This document shows positions 57,824-64,000 of a stretch of DNA of 64,000 nt, in pieces (positions within the stretch are counted from its first letter, which is position 1; each line of letters opens with the position of its first letter). The position numbers and the translations under genes are program-made. The notes below the pieces were generated by a model. The model searched no databases and was not told the DNA's origin. It worked only from the letters and a program-made list of their open reading frames with translations. The stretch is from assembly GCA_003136315.1 (NCBI GenBank), contig PLDW01000518.1, positions 55,443 to 119,442 of the forward strand. The letters are read 5' to 3'. The stretch comes from Gemmataceae bacterium. GTDB taxonomy: Bacteria; Planctomycetota; Planctomycetia; Gemmatales; Gemmataceae.

Positions 57824-58171
57824 TTACGCGCCGAGGATTATCCTAATCGTTACGAACACAATTTCGGCGAGTAAAACCGTTGCCATGCCGATCGTGACGT
57901 GTAACAGGTCCCTGCCACTGGGCCACTCGTCGTGGAACTCCCAGAAGCGATACCGGGGTTTCGGGTTCATGAGCACCTCGGCCATGTGCTCACCGCTATG
58001 ACTCTCCCCGGTGAAGAGCGAGATCGAGTCGGGCAGCTTTTTCTCGGCCAGGGTGTAAAGCCTGCCGTCCGTCGCCTGGATGGCGACGGAGTAAATCCGC
58101 CTCGTCACGACCCGCCCGTTCTCGTAGTGGGTGACCTTGCAATACCATTTGTCACCTGATTTGAGTGCCAT
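57824..58171 (-). CDS. Small membrane-anchored hypothetical protein
   Basis: MALKSGDKWYCKVTHYENGRVVTRRIYSVAIQ...LHVTIGMATVLLAEIVFVTIRIILGA, C-terminal TM. Confidence 0.6.
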   Translation of the reverse strand: MALKSGDKWYCKVTHYENGRVVTRRIYSVAIQATDGRLYTLAEKKLPDSISLFTGESHSGEHMAEVLMNPKPRYRFWEFHDEWPSGRDLLHVTIGMATVLLAEIVFVTIRIILGA

Positions 58172-58677
58172 CGCACTTCTCCTTGAAAATCCCGGCTTGC
58201 AGCCGGGGTGGGTTGAAAATCCGGCGCCATGCCGAACACGAGATCAACAGTCACAAGGACCGCTCAACTCGACCCACGCGAGGCCGTCACTACGAGAAAA
58301 ACAAGAGACCCACTCGGGGTCTCTTGCGACACGAAAGGCACGAACGGCGTTTTTACGGTCCCGTTCTTGTCACCCCGGTTGCCGGATCACACGGATCGGC
58401 TCGGGTTGCGCCTGTGTCTGTTGCCCTGGGTTGCACTTCCGGGCAGCGGGAAGGATCTGAGGGATAAGCTCAGCCACCGCATGTTTTTGGAAATTTCCGG
58501 GTGGGGGGAAATTGAGAAGACCGGTCCGCGGCCAGGACACCTCGTTTCTCATTCAGACCGCGGCAGTGTGCGGGGTTGGTCAGAGACCGTCGGGAACGTT
58601 GGCCCCGATGAATTCAGGATACCGCGGCCCCGGAGCACCGCGAGTCGACGGTGGGGCGATTCTGGGGTGGGAGTCGA

Positions 58678-60048
58678 TTATTTGGCGAGCAGCCCTTCCT
58701 CGACCATGACTGGGCCGAGTTCGTTGAGGAGATCCTGGGCCTTCTTAATCGAGGTTTGATCATCGCCCGTCCACAGGTGACTGGCCGGCTGATACCCCCA
58801 TCGTGGTCGTTCATTATCGCGGGGGCTGGAGGCTATGTAGGTTAATTCCTCCAGCCCCTTCACCGTCTGGTCGAGCGCCCCGGCCGTCTTCAATGCCCGA
58901 AGTGAGACCGGCTGTTTGTTGACTGAGCGCTCGAACGCTCGGCTACCGTGTGGTTGGGTAAACCCAGGCGCGAGAAAGGGAGCGAGGGCCTGCTTCACCT
59001 CCGCCGTGTTTGCCTTCTTGAGTAGCCGGTCCCGCTCGGCCTTGGCCTTCTCCTGTTCGACCGCCTCCTTTGCTTTCTGGACCGTGATCTCGGCATCCCT
59101 CTCGATCCGTTTCGCCTCGGCGGTCTTCGCTGCACGCAGCTTCTCCCGCTTTGCCTCCTCGATCTTGCGTTCGTGCTCGCCGGTCTCCTTCACCAGCTTC
59201 GCATTCTCTTCCTCCCGAACCCGCGACCGCTCCTTCTCCAACGCCGTCGCCAGGGCCAACGCCTCCGCCTCGGCATCCGCCCGTAACGCCTGGTCGAGTG
59301 TCCGGGATGACGGAGACCACGCTCCCCGACGGGCGTCGGCGACAATGGCCTCGATCGTCCGTCGGTCCTGCTCCCAGGCCCGTTTCACGCGGGTGATTTC
59401 GGCAGTCAACCGATCCAATTCGATTGTGATTGCATCCATCGGATTCGATCCGTCCTTGGGGTTGCCCAGGGAGACTCGGACCGGGGCGATCAAACTCTCC
59501 GCGGATCGCCGACATCGCTCGGCCCCCTCTTTGGCGGGCCGGTCTTTCTCCAGGACTGCCCGGAACCGGGTGAGTTGAGCCGGGTGGCCGGCGACTTTCT
59601 TGCCGTCATCCCCGTTCAGGAGGGGTTGGAGCACGGCATCGAACGCAGTGATCTCCCGCTGGCACTCGTCGGCGAGGTGAATCACCGCGTCCCCCTGGTC
59701 GACAACCAGTTTCTGCCGGGTCTTGGCAAAGGCCAACGCCTGTTGCTCCGCGCCTCGATCTGACGCCAACTTGATCTCCGGCGGGACGGACACGGCCGGT
59801 GTGGGAGGCGGGGCGGGATTTGGTGCGACGGACGAGACGGCACTCGATGTGGCCGCCTGGATCGGGTCCGGGAGCGTGCCCGAGTTCGCCAATTTCGCCG
59901 GCCCAGCCCACTTGTCGAGGTTGTTCAGGGCGAAGTAAGCGATCACGATCAAGACGACCACCCAACTCCAGCCCGGCACGCTCTGGAACAGGCTTCGTCG
60001 ACCGGGTGGGACGGTGGAATACCCCCGCCCTCCGGATGGGTTCAACAT
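58678..60048 (-). CDS. Membrane-anchored coiled-coil hypothetical protein
   Basis: N-terminal TM (WSWVVVLIVIAYFALNNL) and long Glu/Lys/Ala-rich helical region. Confidence 0.7.
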   Translation of the reverse strand: MLNPSGGRGYSTVPPGRRSLFQSVPGWSWVVVLIVIAYFALNNLDKWAGPAKLANSGTLPDPIQAATSSAVSSVAPNPAPPPTPAVSVPPEIKLASDRGAEQQALAFAKTRQKLVVDQGDAVIHLADECQREITAFDAVLQPLLNGDDGKKVAGHPAQLTRFRAVLEKDRPAKEGAERCRRSAESLIAPVRVSLGNPKDGSNPMDAITIELDRLTAEITRVKRAWEQDRRTIEAIVADARRGAWSPSSRTLDQALRADAEAEALALATALEKERSRVREEENAKLVKETGEHERKIEEAKREKLRAAKTAEAKRIERDAEITVQKAKEAVEQEKAKAERDRLLKKANTAEVKQALAPFLAPGFTQPHGSRAFERSVNKQPVSLRALKTAGALDQTVKGLEELTYIASSPRDNERPRWGYQPASHLWTGDDQTSIKKAQDLLNELGPVMVEEGLLAK

Positions 60049-60090
60049 GGGTGCGTCCTCCGTATCAGGATGAGAAACGAGTGGGTGAGG

Positions 60091-62805
60091 TCACAGGGAG
60101 TCGTTCCGGAATCGCTCGTCCCAGTCGGTCGCCGGTCTGCCAGGCAATACCTGCGGAACCCGTTCCGGCTGGGTTCGTCTGACCGGGTCAGGCCCCGGTG
60201 CTGGCTCGTCGGGAAGGATCGGCCACGAGGCTTTCTCACGCTTCTCGTGGGTCTCTTTGTCGACCGGGAAGAGCGACCGGACGATCGTCGTCTTGGCCCC
60301 GAACTGAGTATAGCCACTGCCAAATGTGAAGCGAATCAAACTCGCCTGCGGGTCCGCGCTTGCGGCCATGATGGTGTTCCGGTCCAGTGCTGGACCGGGC
60401 GACTCGCTCAGTTGGAGAAACCCCTCGACTGCTCGTGATGGATCAATCTCCACGTCCCTGCGGGCCACGATGTCCTGGGTCCACGTCAACGAATGGTAGG
60501 TTTGCACCCCGGACATCTCCTCGATCCGCTTGACCATCCTCAGGTCCGACACCCGCAAGATGTGCTTCACGGCGGTGCAGGAGTCGATCGTGTCCCCCAG
60601 ATCGGTGCCCTGCCGGAGCAACTGCCCGCCCGTTTGGTGGATCGGCACCAGGGTCACCCCGAGCCCACGAATCTGTTCAAACACCAGTTTGATACCGTCG
60701 GCGATGATCTGCTGGAACTCGTCAATGAACAGGTAAACCCGGTTGTCCCGACTCGGACGGTTGGCGGCAGCCGAGAACAGTGACCAGAGGAACAGGCGAG
60801 CGATCGTCGCCGCCGCAAGCGGCTCCTGGGCGGATTTCAGGTTCAGGTAGACGACCTGTTTGGTGTGCAGGATGTCGGCCACCTCAATCCGCCGGGGCGA
60901 ACCCTCGGGCCGCACCTCGTTGAGCGGCTTCACCGCGGCCAGGCGATTGACGAGCGCTGTCAGGTGACCCGCGTCGCGGAGATCCTTCGGGGTCATGAAG
61001 TCCAGCCCCTGGGGGCTATTTAACATCGCATTGAGTTCCGTGAAAGACGTCACCTCCACCGTCCGGAGAATCGACTTCATCACCTTCTCGTTAATCGCCG
61101 TGAAATAGGCCCGACCGTAGTCCATGCCGTAGTCGAGTGAGAGCCCCTGAATCAGGGTCTCCGCCCGCTGGTCGGTCGTTACGTCCCGGTGGTAGGACTG
61201 CACGAACGGGTTGAACGTGAAACTCGACTGTCCCCGTTCCGAGGTGAACCACCGGAACGGCAGCCTCGCCTTCGCCGCCTCGATCCGGCAAGACTCGAAG
61301 AGGGCCATGTCCCCCTTGAGGTCGAGGATCACGACCGAACAGTCGTCGCGGGCAATCAACTGGGTCGCAAGCGGGCCGGCGACGAGTGACGACTTCATCG
61401 AGCCGGTGTCCCCCGTCAGGTGATAGTGCTGGTCGAGGATCGCCTTGTGCAGCAGCACCGGGTAGTCGCCGAACAGGCTGAACCCGACCAGCACGTGTTG
61501 CTTTTCGAGTCGGTGCTGGGTGCTGAGCAGCCGGCAGACATAAACATCCCACTCGCTGTCGGGTGTCTGGGCCTGACCGCCTGGGGCTTCGAGCGCCAGG
61601 TAGTAGCCGGTGAGCAGTTCACCCACGGCCACCCAGACCACCGCCACGATCAAGAACACCATCCCCAACGGCATCACCACCAGGGCCGTGAAGATTCGTG
61701 TGGGGATCGAGACCCACCGCTCCTGCCTCATTCGCTCGATATCCTCCTGGGTGACGGTCCGACTCCGCACCAACTCCGCCGTTTGTCGTCGTGACTCCTC
61801 GGGCGAGAGTGTGGCCAGGTACTGGCGTTCATGGGGAAGCAGTCCTCCCTGAGCGAGTTGGGCCGTCACGGGTGGTGGCCAGACGGGCGGGATGACGACG
61901 GCCGTTGCGAGGCCGGCGGTGAGCAGCAGGACGATCACAAACCGCTTCCGCTGGTCCACGTCGACAAGCCGACGGGCGGGGAACCGGAACACCCCGGCGG
62001 CCGGGGTGCGGTGCCGGTTGTAGGTGACGAACACGACGAAGAGTTCCCACAGCACGCGGGCTGTCAGACGGAGTGAGAACCCCTCATCCTTGCCGAACAG
62101 TCTCCGCAGGAGCACGATGAGGACGAGAAAGAGCGTGAAGCCAACTGCAGCGACCGCCGGAGTGAGAGGGTTGCTGCCGTCGAAACCGAGTCGATCGAAG
62201 ACGAGGATCCCGAATCCATACGCAGCGAGCAGGAAGAGCGGAGCCAGCACCGTGGCCCGCGTGGCAGGTAACGCTTCGGCCACCACCCACCGGCCCGGGT
62301 GTGGGAAATAGCCCAGCCACTTCCGGCCGATGTCGCTATGCACCTTCGGATTGACCGCCATCCACCCCACGACCTGGCGGGCGGAGATGAGGGCCAGTCC
62401 ACCGATGGCGAGGACCGCACATGGGAAAGCGATCAGATAGCCGGCGAGGTGAGGTGGGAGAGTGGTATGGAGTGCCAGGCCCACAACCACCACAGCGAAG
62501 AGCCAGAGACGGAACTCTCTCAGTCGACCGGGCGTCTCCGGATCGGACCGGGTGACATCAGGGACCAACCACCAGGTCCGCCAGAAGAGGGCGATGATCG
62601 CATAGCCGAGTGTGTTGAGACCAAAGAATCTGAGGAGGAGGGCGACAACCACGGCCCAGATGACTGCGACTCGCAAAGTGTGGAGAGTGAATCGGAGTTC
62701 GGTGTCGACGTCCGGGCGGGTGCGATAGTCGAGTTCGGTCCCCTCGGTCGGGGGTAAGGACGCGGCGTCGAGCGTGTCGTTCGTCTCTGACGTCGGGATG
62801 CGCAT
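60091..62805 (-). CDS. Type IV coupling protein-like ATPase (TraD/TraG/VirD4-like)
   Basis: HYHLTGDTGSMKSSLVAGPLATQLI (Walker A position), VVILDLKGDMALFESCR, VYLFIDEFQQIIADGI, VTLVPIHQTGGQLLRQG; multiple N-terminal TM segments. Confidence 0.85.
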   Translation of the reverse strand: MRIPTSETNDTLDAASLPPTEGTELDYRTRPDVDTELRFTLHTLRVAVIWAVVVALLLRFFGLNTLGYAIIALFWRTWWLVPDVTRSDPETPGRLREFRLWLFAVVVVGLALHTTLPPHLAGYLIAFPCAVLAIGGLALISARQVVGWMAVNPKVHSDIGRKWLGYFPHPGRWVVAEALPATRATVLAPLFLLAAYGFGILVFDRLGFDGSNPLTPAVAAVGFTLFLVLIVLLRRLFGKDEGFSLRLTARVLWELFVVFVTYNRHRTPAAGVFRFPARRLVDVDQRKRFVIVLLLTAGLATAVVIPPVWPPPVTAQLAQGGLLPHERQYLATLSPEESRRQTAELVRSRTVTQEDIERMRQERWVSIPTRIFTALVVMPLGMVFLIVAVVWVAVGELLTGYYLALEAPGGQAQTPDSEWDVYVCRLLSTQHRLEKQHVLVGFSLFGDYPVLLHKAILDQHYHLTGDTGSMKSSLVAGPLATQLIARDDCSVVILDLKGDMALFESCRIEAAKARLPFRWFTSERGQSSFTFNPFVQSYHRDVTTDQRAETLIQGLSLDYGMDYGRAYFTAINEKVMKSILRTVEVTSFTELNAMLNSPQGLDFMTPKDLRDAGHLTALVNRLAAVKPLNEVRPEGSPRRIEVADILHTKQVVYLNLKSAQEPLAAATIARLFLWSLFSAAANRPSRDNRVYLFIDEFQQIIADGIKLVFEQIRGLGVTLVPIHQTGGQLLRQGTDLGDTIDSCTAVKHILRVSDLRMVKRIEEMSGVQTYHSLTWTQDIVARRDVEIDPSRAVEGFLQLSESPGPALDRNTIMAASADPQASLIRFTFGSGYTQFGAKTTIVRSLFPVDKETHEKREKASWPILPDEPAPGPDPVRRTQPERVPQVLPGRPATDWDERFRNDSL

Positions 62806-62808
62806 GTG

Positions 62809-63498
62809 CTAACCGCCTGTGAGCCACTCTCCCAGTTCCGGCACGATGACGACGCGGACCCTCACTGGTCCACGGTGACCAGCCCGAACGGCCTGTTCGA
62901 GTTCGACACACTTCGCCGGATATCCTGTCAGTATGACGAGTTGGAACTTGCCGCACAAGATCAGGTCTCGGAATGTCGGCATCCGATACCGCTGGGCGAT
63001 CACCTTACGGACCTTTGCCATCATCCGCTTCGGGGACGTCGCCCGGTCGATGAGGAACAGACCCAGCGTAAATCGGCCCTCGACCTCCTCCTTGAAATAA
63101 TTGGACCGGCACTGCGTCGGCTTGCACAGGTCGGGATGGCACTCCAGGAATTTTGCCGCCGTGTATCGCTTCGCCCCAGTGGCGACGCAAAAGCAGGCTG
63201 CCCCGAATGCTCCCGGGAACGATTGCTCGGTGAACGGAACCGGCTCCCGCACTTTCGTCCCGACGAGTCGGCATGCCCGCGGGGCGAGGACGTAGTAAGC
63301 CGCCTTCGGACTCAGTGGGAATTTGCGTAGGTAGTTGTGTTGGACGAGCCGAAACGTCACCTTGCGGATGGCCCGCAGGTCGGTTACGTCCGGGAAAAAC
63401 ATCCGCCGGAACAGATCGTCGGTGCCGAGGCGATACTGGCCGACGAACTCCAGGAGAGCGCGGTCGCGGTCGGAGAGGTCGTGTTTTCGCTTCGCCAT
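62809..63498 (-). CDS. Replication-relaxation family-like protein
   Basis: MAKRKHDLSDRDRALLEFVGQYRLGTDDLFRRMFFPDVTDLRAIRKVTFRLVQHNYLRKFPLSPKAAYYVLAPRAC. Confidence 0.7.
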   Translation of the reverse strand: MAKRKHDLSDRDRALLEFVGQYRLGTDDLFRRMFFPDVTDLRAIRKVTFRLVQHNYLRKFPLSPKAAYYVLAPRACRLVGTKVREPVPFTEQSFPGAFGAACFCVATGAKRYTAAKFLECHPDLCKPTQCRSNYFKEEVEGRFTLGLFLIDRATSPKRMMAKVRKVIAQRYRMPTFRDLILCGKFQLVILTGYPAKCVELEQAVRAGHRGPVRVRVVIVPELGEWLTGG

Positions 63499-63503
63499 CG
63501 GCT

Positions 63504-63971
63504 TCACCACAGTTCGTAAGAGAGGGATTTCGTCGCACACATGACGTGGAAATCTCGCAGCCGTTCGTCCCCGTAAGCCCCGCCAAAATCGACCGCCCGG
63601 ACCGGATTTCCGCCCTTGTTGCACAGCACCGCGTCGGGGAGCTTTTTCCATTCCCACCGAGCCGCAATCATGTCCTCACCCACCCACTGCTCACGCCAGT
63701 TCAGCCCGGCCTCTCGGTAGCGGAGGAAAATCTCGGCGAGGTGGAGATCGTGGGTCGTCTGGCAGGCGTTCTTCACATCGCCCGGGGTCGATCCGCCGAA
63801 CACCTCCAGTGCCCGTCGTCCTGCGACCACGACTTCGGTTTGCACTGCCGGACATTCCCACCGCTCCTGGCAGCGATTTTCCAGGAGCGTAAATGCGGGC
63901 TCGGGATCTCCCGGAGCCCACTCGAAAATCGGCGCCGATAATTCGAGCATCGGTCGGGCGAGGACGGTCAC
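63504..63971 (-). CDS. Hypothetical protein near the window edge
   Basis: Coding-like ORF upstream of the replication-relaxation gene. Confidence 0.5.
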   Translation of the reverse strand: MTVLARPMLELSAPIFEWAPGDPEPAFTLLENRCQERWECPAVQTEVVVAGRRALEVFGGSTPGDVKNACQTTHDLHLAEIFLRYREAGLNWREQWVGEDMIAARWEWKKLPDAVLCNKGGNPVRAVDFGGAYGDERLRDFHVMCATKSLSYELW

Positions 63972-64000
63972 CGGGCAGTGGTCTTCCCCAAGAAAAATGG

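Noticed and set aside
1-64000. CRISPR array
   Set aside because: No regularly spaced short repeats with unique spacers were seen. The iteron-like repeats at 49.2 kb are only three with short, non-spacer-like gaps, and no cas genes were recognised.

Overview
This 64 kb window is GC-rich and looks like Planctomycetes/Gemmata-type DNA. I judge that from protein style only; no search was run. It joins accessory chromosomal-type DNA to a plasmid-like backbone. The main parts, left to right, are: (1) a SEFIR/TIR-like protein and two paralogous VapBC pairs around nested IS-type terminal repeats. (2) A frameshifted IS630 transposase that abuts a large minus-strand sensory operon: ribose-type ABC transporter with binding protein, PAS/HATPase kinase, several receiver or degenerate-receiver proteins, and an NtrC-type AAA+ regulator. 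(3) A frameshifted tyrosine recombinase beside a nine-gene minus-strand defence island (21.0-31.5 kb). That island carries a sigma factor, a small regulator, an IrrE protease-UvrD helicase-degenerate nuclease fusion, a multiubiquitin/E1/DUF6527 module, and CBASS genes (HNH-SAVED effector, CD-NTase, E2-like protein with a SEC-C tail). (4) A membrane protein/PLP-enzyme pair with a decayed tandem copy, a metallophosphoesterase, and two AbiEi/AbiEii-like toxin-antitoxin pairs, one with a nonsense mutation in the toxin, plus an orphan DNA methyltransferase. (5) A plasmid-like backbone with RepA, iterons, ParA/ParB, a coupling-protein-like ATPase and a replication-relaxation-like protein, plus repeated structured elements and a MITE that splits a gene precisely at a TA dinucleotide. 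The strongest candidate for an undescribed system is the composite 21.0-31.5 kb operon. A recurring pattern is that cassettes are bracketed by duplicated 3' ends of the neighbouring gene.
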